Shown here: positions 23,654 to 34,291 of the stretch, piece by piece | Layout: each line of letters begins with the position of its first letter | Numbering within the stretch: the stretch's first letter is position 1 | From: Limonium bicolor | Lineage: Eukaryota > Streptophyta > Magnoliopsida > Caryophyllales > Plumbaginaceae | Length of the DNA stretch: 64,000 bases | Assembly (NCBI GenBank): GCA_023374045.1 | Contig: CM041782.1 | Location: 184,406,925 to 184,470,924 of the forward strand | Direction: 5' to 3' | Notes under the pieces: model-generated | The model's database searches: none | Told to the model about the DNA's origin: nothing | The model's input: only the letters and a program-made list of their open reading frames with translations | Made by a program: the position numbers and the translations under genes

Positions 23654-23663
23654 CTATTTAAAT
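23654..23663 (+). promoter_or_regulatory. Probable TATA box of the 5' LTR promoter
   Basis: CTATTTAAAT precedes a leader with CATCATCGATC and TC-rich sequence. The same box is at about 34843-34852 in the 3' LTR. Inferred from position and sequence only. Confidence 0.5.
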
Positions 23664-24683
23664 GACCTAATCAGAGGGAGAAGGCATTCACTCATCATCG
23701 ATCATTACACACACTCTCTCCACTGATAAACGAGGTTCTCTCCAATCATCCACGCCAATTGCATCGTTCGCCTCATCACATTCACCAATCATCCATCACC
23801 ATTCTGGAGGAGCATCGACAGAGGGAGTGCGACCATCATCTTCAACCTTACCTGCATCCATCGACTGGATAGTTCAACAAAAGGGTTTTTCTTCCTTTAG
23901 ATTTCTATGTTGATGTATTTATCTTTTCATTGGCAATGTCTGGCTAGTAGGGATTTAACTCTGGGGTAGGGTTGTTCAAGATGGATTCAATGTAGTTAAG
24001 AATTCTGCAATTTGATTATGAGGCTTAACGGATTGTTTTCAGGTTAATGATATCAATTTTCTTCTCTATTAATTTCGCGAGTTATAGAGTTGTTCTGCGA
24101 AACCTATTAAGATCAGACAAGGTGATTAGTAGGGAGTTCGAATTAACCTGGGAATTTGGGGAAGGATTAGTCGGATAGATAATCTTTCCTACAAACGCTA
24201 ACAATTCTTTGTGCTTATTCCGCCTGTATGTGTTTTGCCAACTGCTAGATTAGAGTTGACATGTCTGATAGGTGAGCTCTTCAATGAACTAGGATTTAGC
24301 ATTGAAGAGATAGAAAGAATTGGCCTTTCCGTTTCATAATTAAGTTGTAGAAGTTACTAGATTTAATCAAGAAAGAACAACCTGAACCCGGAGTTCCACT
24401 CGTACAATCAAACTCATTCATTTTTACTGATTGCTTATTTCAATTCTGATTTGCATTTATTCGATTCGTTTCAAAAACAATTCACAACCCCCCTGAATTT
24501 GCAGTTTTCTTAGGATTTAGGATAGGACTTAGGCTTATTTATTCAAGTCCCACGGTTCGATACTTGGTTGCTTAACTTTCTATACTATAGTGACCGGGAT
24601 TTTTGCAACCCGACAGACTTATTGATTTATTATTTTCTAGATTAATTGTTTAGTTTTAGTAGATCAATTTCCTGTTTGCAAAA

Positions 24684-24701
24684 TGGCGCCGTTGCCGGGG
24701 A
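24684..24701 (+). promoter_or_regulatory. Primer-binding site, tRNA-Asp type
   Basis: TGGCGCCGTTGCCGGGGA is the exact complement of the 3' end of plant tRNA-Asp including CCA, and starts 3 bases after the 5' LTR. It is the primer typical of Athila elements. Confidence 0.95.
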
Positions 24702-24786
24702 CTTGACTTTGTCAAGTCCTTTGCCTTGGTTGTCAATTGTTTTTATTTTATTTGATTTGTTTTGTTAACTGTGCAGGTGTTGGTGA

Positions 24787-26602
24787 ATGCACGGTACTCG
24801 ATCTCGAGGTCCACCAAGATTCAACTTAGACTTAGAGATCAACCGTACAGCTCGAAGAGCGAGAAGAGCACTCACCTTCGCCATGGCTGCTAACGGACCA
24901 GCCAATCCCAATGCCAATGCTGAGCAGTCCACTTTGGGAAGAATTAATCGCCCGCCAGCTGCTCCTAGAAGAGGACCTGTAACTCTACCGAACCTCACAG
25001 CAGAATTAACAGCAGAATGGCAAAGTTGAAACCAAGCCATCAACAAATGCTGTGAGAATCATCCAGCAGGGACCTTCTCAGGCGCAGACCCGGCTGATGC
25101 ACTCGACCATGTCCATCGGTTCTTAGTCCATTTGGATTCGCTGGGGATGTCTCAGGGGCTTGAGGAGTATGCTCGGCTGTGCTTATTTCAGCACAGTCTA
25201 TCAGGGGAAGCCTCGAAGTGGTTCCACCGTCTACCACCAGGTATCATCACTACCTGGGAGCTGCTGACAGAGAGGTTCTATGAGAAGTATATCCCCATCT
25301 CCAGGACCAGGCAGATGATAGCTGATCTGACCGCTTTCAGACAGTCCGGCAACGAGACGATCTGTGAAGCTTGGGATAGGTTCAAGGAGCTGCTCCGCCA
25401 GTGCCCGCATCACGGTCAGAACATGACATCTTTGGCCCAGGGGTTCTTCCAAGGGCTGAGAGATGAGCACAGAGCCGAGGTCAGAGCTGCATTGGGTGGT
25501 AATTTGCTGGCTAAGAGTGGAGAGGAATTTATGTCAGCCATGGAGTCCTACTGCGAGGAGCTCCGCCAGTGGAGCAACAGTGGTGGTAGGGTCTTCACAG
25601 TTGGGCAGACCTCCTCTCGGGCTCCAGATCCTATGATGGAGCAGATTGCTGCTGAGCAGGCCCATCTGAGTACCACAGTGGGCAATATGGCGAAGATGCT
25701 CGAGAGGCTCACTATGGGGACACTGTGCAAGCCGTCAAGCAGGTGTCTACTGGTCCAATGAGGTATGCTGTTCTCAGTGTGGAGACAGCCATGACTACGA
25801 AGACTGCCCGATGGTTGCTGAGATGAGGCAGACTGAAGAGGCAAATGCTATTGGTCAGTACAACAGGCAGCCTTGGATGCAGAACCAGCATCCAAACCTG
25901 AGGTACGGTAATCCAAATAATGCCCTCAACTCACAGCAGATGCAGCCTCAGAGGGCAAGTCAGGGAGCACCACCCGGTTTTGTTAGGCCCCCATTCAATC
26001 AGTTTAGGCCACAACAGTCTCCAGCTCAGCCATCGTCACTGAGCTCGAATAATGCTAATTTAAGGGAGATGATGGATAAACTGATGGCCTCTCAAGAGCA
26101 ACAAACAGTGATAAATCAGAACCTGGCAGCTGGCCAGCAGAAGCTTGAGAACGCCATGGTTGAGATGCAAGGAACGATGAGTCAGTTGACTCAGTTCCTC
26201 CTACAGCAGAGACCGTCTGGCTCACTGCCTTCCCAAACAGACCCCAATCCTAAAGCTCAGTTGAAGGCAGTGACGGTCTCAGAAACCGTGGTAGTAGAGG
26301 ATTGCTCAGATACAGAAGAGGTGGCAGCAGTTACTTTACGAAGTGGGAAGCAATTAATCAATAGAAATCAAGTGGCTGAGGATCAAGCTGATGAGGAGAC
26401 CGGTCGCCCTTCTTCTAGCACTGGTGCACCATCAGGGCCCTCAGCCCCTCCTGAGGTAGTTGTTGAGGAGACCCAGGCTCCTATTTCTTCCCCTTCTATT
26501 TTGAATGCTAAAAACTCCAAGGGTAAGGCGGTTCCTAAGGACCTTCCTTTCCCTAATAGATTAAAAGAAAAAGAACTTGATGATCAATTTGGGAAATTTT
26601 GA
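24787..26602 (+). pseudogene. Athila gag (broken)
   Basis: The capsid-type structural protein packages the element RNA. The frame opens at ATG 24787 (an Arg-rich N-terminus) and has an in-frame TGA at 25027-25029. It then continues through the Retrotrans_gag core (LFQHSLSGEASKWFHRLPPG at about 25171-25230, then ERFYEKYIP and WDRFKELLRQCPHH). After a frame change near 25740 a zinc knuckle follows (CSQCGDSHDYEDC, C-x2-C-x3-H-x4-C, about 25775-25812). A Gln/Pro-rich region to 26602 includes TLRSGK, usual for this lineage. It is read through two frames, so no single intact protein is encoded as assembled. The gag assignment is firm; whether the breaks are real is not. Confidence 0.9.
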
Positions 26603-26611
26603 GTGTATTTT

Positions 26612-27298
26612 CAAAGCTTACTATTAACATTCCCTTGATTGATGCTATCAAGCAATGCCTAATATGCTCGCTTTGTGAAGGATTTAATTTCTAACAAGCG
26701 AAGGTTCAAGGAAAAGGAGATTGTTCAGCTGACAGAGACGTGCTCTGCAGCTATCCAGCAGAAGCTCCCTCCGAAGTGTGGAGACCCAGGCCAGCCCATC
26801 ATCCCTTGCACCATTGGAGACATGGACTGTGGGTACGGACTCTGCGACCTTGGAGCAAGCATAAATTTGATGCCATATTCGATGTTTAGGAAGCTTCATG
26901 CTGGTGAGCTTATCCCTATTAATTTTAATTTGCAATTGGCTGATCGTTCCTCAATCAAACCTCGTGGTATGGTTGAGAACGTTGTGGTAGGTGTTGGTAA
27001 CTTCTTCTTCCCTGCTGATTTTGTTATTTTGGATATGGATGAGGATGTTGAAGTACCATTAATTTTGGGTAGACCATTCCTGCGAACTGCTAAAACTGTC
27101 ATTGATGTTGACAAAGGAAAAATCACCCTGAAATTTAATAATGAGGAGCTTAGTTTTGATATCACCAAAATGATGAGAACGAATGCTTCTTCTCATGCTG
27201 TACTTTCTATTGATGTCGACTACACTGATGATTATGATGCATTTGTCGCTGAAAGTACTATGACTCTTCCTTCCTGTTTGAGAATTCTGATCTGTTAG
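26612..27298 (+). pseudogene. Athila protease domain
   Basis: An aspartic protease that would cleave the element polyprotein. The upstream linker (SKLTINIPLIDAIK) lies in another frame, and about 26660 one A appears missing from an A run. From about 26675 the frame is open to 27298. The catalytic motif is DLGAS (26846-26860, inside YGLCDLGASINLMP). The flap-side and C-terminal hallmark ILGRPFLRTAK lies at about 27064-27095. Both are characteristic of Ty3 retropepsins in the Athila/Tat group. Confidence 0.9.
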
Positions 27299-27303
27299 AA
27301 CAG

Positions 27304-28500
27304 GTGTTATGCCATTCGATTGAGGATGATAAGGAGAGCACTGAGGTAGCTACTGTTGTCCAGCAGCTTAACCAGGGACGAACCTATTTTCGCCCTCATG
27401 CTCCTCCTGTGGAGCCACTGGACAGGCCTACTCAGAGGCTCATTCCTTCAGTAGAGAAACCCCCTACTCTTGAATTAAAAACTCTCCCTTCAAATCTTAA
27501 ATATGCTTTCTTGGCAGAGGGTAGCGCCCTGCCGGTTATTATTTCTTCTTCTTTGTCTGTTTCGCAGGAAAGCAGACTTCTGGAGGTATTGAGAAGGCAC
27601 AAGGGAGCGTTGGGGTGGTCAGTGGCAGACATAAAAGGGATCAGTCCAGGGTTCTGCACTCATCGGATCTACATGGAAGACAGTATCAAACCAGTGAGGC
27701 AACCCCAAAGGAGATTGAATCCCAACCTGAAGGAAGTAGTGAAGGCTGAGGTTTTAAAGCTGCTGGATGCGGGCATCATCTACCCCATCTCTGACAGCCG
27801 CTGGGTTCTCCTGTGCAAGTCGTTCCCAAGAAGGGAGGAATTGTGGCGGTGCCCAATGATAAGGGAGAGCTGGTGCCTCAAAGACAGACCACTGGCTGGA
27901 GGATGTGCATAGACTACAGGCGGTTGAACGAGGCCACGAGAAAGGACCATTTCCCGCTGCCGTTCATCGACCAGATGTTGGAGCGGCTGGCTGGGCAGGA
28001 GTACTACTGTTTCCTTGATGGATACAGCGGTACTTCCAGATCCCCATTGCGCCAGAGGATCAAAGAAGACCACCTTCACCTGCCCTTATGGCACGTTTGC
28101 CTATAGGAGGATGCCATTTGGTCTCTGCAACGCACCAGCCACCTTCCAGCGGTGCATGATGGCCATTTTCAACGAATTATTGAGAAAAGCATAGAAGTCT
28201 TCATGGACGACTTCTCGTGTATGGCCAGAATTTTGATGTGTGTCTGGATCAGCTGGATCAGATACTAGCAGATGTGAGGAGACCCACCTGGTTTTAAATT
28301 GGGAGAAGTGCCATTTTATGGTATGAGGGTATAGTGCTTGGGCACAGGGTCTCCAAAGATGGCATCCAGGTGGACAAGGCAAAAGTGGAAGTCATTGAGG
28401 GGTTACCCCTCCCACTTCAGTCAGAGGAGTCAGATCTTTTCTGGGTCACGCGGGGTTCTATCGAAGGTTCATCCAGGACTTTTCAAAAATCGCGAAGCCC
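27304..28500 (+). pseudogene. Athila reverse transcriptase domain (several frameshifts)
   Basis: The polymerase that copies element RNA to DNA. The N-terminal part is open to about 27805 (LLDAGIIYPISDSRW). The fingers/palm region continues in another frame (WRMCIDYRRLNEATRKDHFP, about 27900-27960, then FLDGYSG). The third block has YRRMPFGLCNAPATFQRC at about 28104-28157, and the catalytic box FMDD is at 28200-28211. At least four one- or two-base frame changes are visible between 27800 and 28500. All core RT blocks can be recognised in the correct order, so the domain was complete at insertion. Confidence 0.9.
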
Positions 28501-29210
28501 TTGTCTGATCTCCTGCAGAAGGATGTAAAATTTCATTTTTCAGAAGAATGCTTGAAGGCTTTTCAGACCATCAAGGATAAACTCATCTCTGCCCCCATTG
28601 TGGTTCCCCCTGACTGGACCCTTCCTTTTGAGGTAATGACTGATGCTAGCGACTTCGCTGTAGGTGCTGCTCTCTGTCAAAGGAAGGATAAGATTTTGAG
28701 GGTCATCACATATGCCAGTAAACTCTGACGGAGCCTCAAAAGAATTATACTACCACTGAGAAGGAACTACTTGCTGTGGTGTTCGCTCTGGACAAGTTCA
28801 GACCTTATCTGCTGGGGAGTAAGGTAATTGCCCACACCGACCACTCCGCCTTGAAGTATTTGTTTCAAAAGAATGATTCCAAGCCCAGACTATTGAGATG
28901 GATCCTGCTTCTCCAAGAGTTTGACTTGGAAGTGGTTGATAAACAAGGGAAGCAGAATGGGGTTGCAGACCATTTATCAAGGCTTGAGACTCCAGATGAC
29001 GGGGTCCCCATAAATGAGTTCTTTCCCGACGAAACGGTCTTTGTAATTGGGAAAGTCAAAGAGCCATGGTACGCTGACTTGGCTAACTATCTTGCCTCTG
29101 GGTTGGTTCCCCATGATCTAAGCTACAACCAGAGGAAGAAGTTTCTGTCTGAGACCCGTCATTATGTTTGGGAGGACCCCTATCTCTTCAGAGTATGTGC
29201 TGATGGTTAA
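28501..29210 (+). pseudogene. Athila RNase H domain and pol linker
   Basis: Removes the RNA strand from the RNA/DNA hybrid. The Ty3-type RNase H starts with EVMTDASDFAVGAALCQ (about 28630-28681, first acidic residue in TDAS). The next acidic block is [20 protein letters not shown] (about 28750-28810), and the conserved YTDH-like box appears as [10 protein letters not shown] (about 28833-28862). The tail has [19 protein letters not shown] and [10 protein letters not shown], both usual for this lineage. One frame change occurs near 28727; from 28776 the frame is open to 29210. Confidence 0.9.
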
Positions 29211-30479
29211 TCAGAAGATGCTCCCTGATGAAGAGGTAACAGTGTATAGAGTTCTGCCATTCTCGAGAGGCAGGTGGTCACCACGGTCCTACTAGGACGC
29301 TGCTAAAGTGTTAGAGTGTGGTTTTTACTGGCCCACTCTACACAAGATGTCCACCGCTTCTGTGCTCACTGTGATAACTGCCAGAGATGGGGAACACTTC
29401 AAGAAGGCATGAGATGCCGCAGAAGGGAATCCTAGAAGTGGAATTATTTGATGTCTGGGGTATTGACTTCACCGGCCCATTTCCTCTTCTCACGGAAACC
29501 ACTACATCCTTGTTGCTGTAGATTATGTTTCCAAATGGGTCGAAGCAATCCCCTGCCCTTCTGCTGATGCTAAAACTGTGGTAAAATTCTTGAAGAAGAA
29601 CATCTTTACCAGATTTGGAGTGCCAAGAGCTATCATCAGTGACGGAGGTTCTCATTTCTGCAACAAAGCTTTTAATTCGCTGATGACTAAGTACGGGGTG
29701 ACTCATAAGGTAGCTTTGCCTTATCACCCCCAAACTAATGGGCAAGCAGAAGTGAGCAACCGAGAGCTCAAATGGATTCTTCAGAAGACAGTCAATTCCT
29801 CCAGGAAGGATTGGTCTGTCAAGCTTGATGATGCTCTATGGGCCTATAGAACCGCATTTAAAACTCCCATTGGGATGTCCCCCTTCAAGCTGGTATACGG
29901 GAAGGCTTGTCATCTCCCAGTTGAGCTAGAGCACAGAGCCTATTGGGCTTTAAAGGCTCTTAATTTTGATTTACATGACGCTGGAGAGAAGAGGCGATTT
30001 CAGCTTTCTGAGTTGGAGGAACTGAGGGACCAGGCGTACGAAAGCTCTAATCTACAAAGAGCGCACCAAAAAGATCCACGACCGGATGATTCAAAAGAGA
30101 CTTCAAAGTGGGGGATCTGGTGCTGCTCTTTAACTCTAGACTACGTCTCTTCCCTGGGAAGCTAAAATCACACTGGGCAGGCCCCTTCAGAGTTGTAGGA
30201 GTTACATCGTATGGAGCATACGAGCTGGAAAATAAGGCTGGAGAAACATTTAAGGTAAATGGTGCTCGTTTAAAAAGCTATCTTGGTACTGATCATAATC
30301 TTTTTCCCTTGCAGGCAATATTCTTTGTGGAGAGTGAACCCAAGCCTACATCGAAGATAATTCTCAAGAGACGGTTCAACGTGAAAAAGAAATCTCTTGG
30401 CGAATGCGAAAAGATTGAGAGGCTGAAGGAATTCACTGTAGGCTGTTGTGGAGTTGCTCATCACACCTCTTCTGATTGA
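29211..30479 (+). pseudogene. Athila integrase
   Basis: Inserts element DNA into the host genome. The N-terminal HHCC zinc region (about 29250-29400) is scattered over three frames. The catalytic core has Asp in GIDFTGP (about 29459-29480), Asp in [10 protein letters not shown] (about 29629-29660) and Glu in [13 protein letters not shown] (about 29738-29776), giving the D,D,E triad. The C-terminal part ([20 protein letters not shown], from about 30129, in another frame) ends with [11 protein letters not shown]. No chromodomain follows, in agreement with the non-chromovirus Athila group. Confidence 0.92.
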
Positions 30480-31786
30480 TCAAGCAGAATTGTCTAGCTA
30501 AAGACATTAAAGAAGAGCAGCTGACTGGGAGGCAACCCAGTGTTTTCGGTACTTAATCTTGTGTTTTTATGTTGTTTTAGTTTTGCTTTAGGATAATGTC
30601 TTTGCTGCAGTGAATTGAGCTCAAAAAGAAACAAAGAGGTGCATTTTTGGGATGTCCGAACTTCAGTCCGAAGATTGAAGTTCGGACTCAGTTCGAGAGA
30701 TGAGACCTGCGCAAACCAGATGTCCGAACTTCAGTCCGAAGATTGAAGTTCGGACTCAGTTCGAGGGAGGGCTGTGCAGAAACGATATGTCCGAACTTCA
30801 GTCCGAATTTGAAGTTCGGACTCATTCAGGTCTGAAGGCAAAACGGATGTCCGAACTTCGGTCCGAACATCGAAGTTCGGACCGACCACGAAGCGCCCAG
30901 GTATGTATGTCCGAACTTCGGTCCGAACATCGAAGTTCGGACACCCCGAAAATTTTGAACTAAAAGAACGTTCGGACTGTAAAAAACGAAAAAAAAAATT
31001 TTCCAAAACCTCTTCTTCCTCCTCGCGACGCACACAGAACCCCTTTCTCCTTCTTCTTCAATCTTCCATAACTCACTCAAAACTCCACCAAATCCCTCAT
31101 TCCTACTCCCAATCTCTTCGTTTTTGAATTCCCTACCCTCCTAGCACAAGAAATCAACCAAAACAGCAATATAATCTGATTGATTTCGAGCAGAACCGTT
31201 CGAACCCTAACCTGCGCGATTTTGGGATTTTCTGAATCGGTTTTGGTCGATTTGCCTGTTTTAGTTACTTCCAAACGTTATTCAGTCACAGCAAGGTATT
31301 CTCTTGACCTTACCTACTTCATTTTAGGTAGTCTTTACAAGTTTCGAATTTGGAAGTTGGGGTCGAGAATCTGCAACTCAATTTACAGTTTACTGAGCTT
31401 AATTTGCTTAACTGATACTGATTATCTGCTGTGCTGCACACTATTGTTAGAAGTAATTAGAACTGCATCTTTGTGTAGGAAATGAGCAATTGAGTTTGGT
31501 TTTTAGATTGTGGTTGGATTTGTGCGTACATAACTGACTGAGACTTGGTTGGTATTGCTTTGTTGATATTGCCAGAACACTTTATTACAGGAAATTGTTT
31601 ATATCGATTAAGTCTCTTCTGGTCATTGCCTATTGATGCTACATGTCCTGAAATTTGAAGATTGCTTGAACCGAGTTGTGGAGATTGATGAATTTTTAGG
31701 GGACACTCTGTCGAATTTTAGGAAATTATGCACACTTATAACTATTCCATTGCTTTCCTTATTTGACATTGCACCTTGTTGAGCAG
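30480..31786 (+). other. Non-coding spacer between integrase and the third ORF
   Basis: About 1.3 kb without a protein-like frame. It contains a palindrome array (30653-30942) and then a TC-rich leader-like stretch (31000-31140) and T-rich, intron-like sequence ending near 'cttgttgagcag' at 31776-31786. A splice acceptor in front of the third ORF is possible, as proposed for other Athila elements. Confidence 0.5.
30653..30942. repeat. Palindrome array, GTCCGAAC type, five modules (internal)
   Basis: Modules start at about 30653, 30721, 30787, 30847 and 30908, spaced 60-68 bases. Each has two direct GTCCGAA boxes and one inverted TTCGGAC box. The last two modules are identical over 34 bases. 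The array lies outside the LTRs, in the integrase to third-ORF spacer. Confidence 0.92.
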
Positions 31787-32903
31787 ATGTGAGCAGAATT
31801 ACCGGCGTGGTAAGCGGGCTGCAGGAGCTAGCTCCAGTTCCAGACGTCGGGTCTGGAACCGGAATTCAGAAATGATGAAGCCCGGGTGTGGTTTGAGAAG
31901 GAGGTTGACATAATTGCTGAGCGCGGGTGTGCGAACTGGAGCCAACAGCTGGGTTTGAGGGCTTTATTGGACCCATTTGGCTGGGGGATCTTGGATATGG
32001 GAGGGCCCGTACTCTGAGAGGATTGTGCGTATGTTCTATGCCAATGCGACTACCAGGATGGTCAGATCAGTCCCTTGTAGATGGAGAAGAGTACGTCTCC
32101 ACGAGATTGCTCAATATATGGAGCTTCCTATCCTGCCCCAGACCGCCCTCAGCACCTCAACCCTGTTGATTTCAAAACGCAGCTATCCACCACTACACCC
32201 CCTTTGGTTCAGGGGCCTCGACGACGCAGGGGGATGACCCATCAAAGCAGGTCGTCCCTGCTGATGCGCTTCAGAGCCCAGGAGAGAGTTCTGCTCGCAC
32301 TGCTGGCTGCGAAACATTGTCCCACGTCAGAGCTCCGACCTCAACCAAACGACTTTCTACTTCTTCAGGCGGTGCTGAATCCGTCGTTTGCTGGGGCTTG
32401 AGGTTACATCTTGCCTTGGGTATCCTCGAGCACATGCAGCATATCCTGGAGCACAAGGATCGCCACAAGTTGGCTACCCATTCTCTGCCACATCCTTAAG
32501 AGGCAGATGGTTACCATTCCGTCTGCGGGACTGCACGCTGCGCGGTCCCCTATTGATGTGGGAGCTCTCAAGAAGATGTGGTTTGAACTGAGAGATGGGG
32601 TGTGGAGGAAGAAGGCTGCAGCGCGACCGCAGAAGCGCCAGAGAGAGGCGGTGAGGGACCATCAGAGCCCGCCCTGCTGCTACACCTGATGAGGAGGAGG
32701 CCTATCTTGCACTGCCGCCCCTGGGAGCGAGTACGTCACTCGCTATGAGTTTGCTCAGCTGGAGTCTCGTTTCGAGGACAGATCGTCGCTATCAGGCGGA
32801 GATCGAGACTCTGCAGCAGCAGGCCCGTCGCTCTCAGGAAGACTATCAGGCTCTGCTCGATCAGTTCCAGCAGTGGCAGGCGTACTATCCGCCTCCACAG
32901 TGA
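31787..32903 (+). pseudogene. Third ORF of the Athila element (env position), frameshifted
   Basis: Located where Athila elements carry an extra ORF that some authors call env-like. As assembled it is broken into short pieces over three frames. Recognisable parts in order are a basic N-terminus (NYRRGKRAAGASSSSRRR, about 31796-31850), a helical segment (ARVWFEKEVDIIAERG), a block RIVRMFYANATTRMVRS (about 32016-32070) with a following LPILPQ, and a C-terminal Gln-rich coiled-coil-like tail ending PPPQ (stop 32901-32903). The FYAN block recalls the plant transposon-associated domain annotated as Transposase_32. A related ORF lies on the minus strand at 61790-62918. I see no clear signal peptide or membrane anchor, so an envelope role is unproven. 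Confidence 0.65.
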
Positions 32904-34291
32904 TTAGGATGCTGCTTGCTGTTTTTGTTTAGAAGCCATTCTTGGACTTCTTTCTGGATTTGTTTTAGTTGTTGACTGATTACTTTTATTTCGATTGGGT
33001 TGTAATTTTTCTTTTGATTTTTGTTTATTTGAATCTTAACTCTGAATATTGGCTGTCACTAATCGATGCTTCTAGCACACTTTTATGTTTTGTTTGAATG
33101 TGTGCAAGTGTACCTTATTGGGCTGACTCCATGCCGGACCCTAGCTTCAAGCGAGTGTGAGGAAACATTCTCCCCTGCGAGGACACTAAGTGTGAGGAAG
33201 AATCACTTCCTCAAAGCATCACAAAAGAAATCAGGGGAGTTTTTAGTTTCTTTTTCTTTTTGGTTACTGTTCGGCCTGTGCTTTAAATTGTGAATAACTT
33301 TGTCCTGTTCAATTCACCCTTGTGAGTCTGACACATTTAGTCCGATCTCCTTCTTGTGATTAATTTCTGAACAATGCGGACATTGCTCTTCATTAAGTGT
33401 GAGGAAGGGGGAGATCTTTCTGAATGTGTCAGTCATTTTCCCTTACCTAATTTTTGTTTGGTTTTGGGCTATGTGGGGGTAATTCCCTTAGAGTGCTTCT
33501 TAGTGTTGAATACTTGGGTGGATCTTTAGTTGTGGAGTTGAGTCCGGTACTGACCTTTAGAGTTGGTTTGCTCAAAATTGTGTGCTCTCTTATCATATTT
33601 TCAAATGGCTGAATTTTGTTAAATATCTGTGAACAAGTTGGTTGTGAAGTTAGAACTGGTTTAACTTGGAACCCTGGGAATGATGAGAATGTCTGGAATG
33701 AAGGATAAAGGCAAGGTACTCCTCTGATCTAAGTTTCTTTTTCTGAACCAAAAACAGGCCTCTTCCATCCGGTTATTAAGTCCTAGGGGTGTTTCATCAC
33801 CCATTTACCTAAGGTCGTCTGATCTGGGATAAAAGACCCAATACCGTTACAAGGATGGAGAGAAAAGTCTGGGGGATGAATTATGTGCGAAAAATTGATA
33901 TAAATGCAAGAAAAAAAAGGGAGTTCTTTAAAGTCTTATGTTTATGATAATTCTTTAAATTAGATCATGAGTACGTGGTGTTGAAAGGTTCTGCGGAATA
34001 TGGCATAACTTCACACCCCTTGTCATCCACGGGTTTGAGAAGAGAAAAGGTTGGAAGGTTCTGGGTTACTCTACGTTTTGACTTCATGATTTAGCTTCTT
34101 CATATCTTTTGTTTTAAAAAGCGTACTTCATTGTTTGAGAGACATGCAGTTAAGAGCAGATCGATTCTTGGGTGATTATTGTGTCTTAAGCTCCTTATTT
34201 TATGCAATCCCAAGGTTTGACCCTGAGGCATTCTGAGACATTTTACTCCTGCTTTGCTTGAGGACAAGCAAAGGTTAAGTGTGAGGAGGTT
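32904..34291 (+). other. Athila 3' untranslated region with repeated polypurine boxes
   Basis: No gene is present. Boxes of the form AAGTGTGAGGA occur at about 33157, 33187, 33397 (followed by AGGGGGAGA) and 34278. The last one (AAGTGTGAGGAGGT) touches the 3' LTR and is the probable active polypurine tract. Confidence 0.7.
34278..34291 (+). promoter_or_regulatory. Polypurine tract of the Athila element
   Basis: AAGTGTGAGGAGGT ends directly at the 3' LTR start, after 'gcttgaggacaagcaaagg'. The second Athila-like element has the matching AAGTGTGGGGGAGT next to its LTR. Confidence 0.85.

Larger units (their letters stand above)
23097..24680 (+). repeat. 5' LTR of the Athila element
   Basis: 1584 bases, TG...CA termini. 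It carries a palindrome array (23345-23598) and a TATA-like box (23654-23663). It matches 34292-35885 almost throughout; visible differences are mostly insertions or deletions of 1-3 bases, implying a recent insertion. Confidence 0.95.

Noticed and set aside
30653..30942. Regularly spaced palindromic repeats resembling a CRISPR array
   Set aside because: The host is a plant nuclear genome, spacers are not of constant length, no cas genes occur, and the arrays lie in retrotransposon LTRs or internal DNA.
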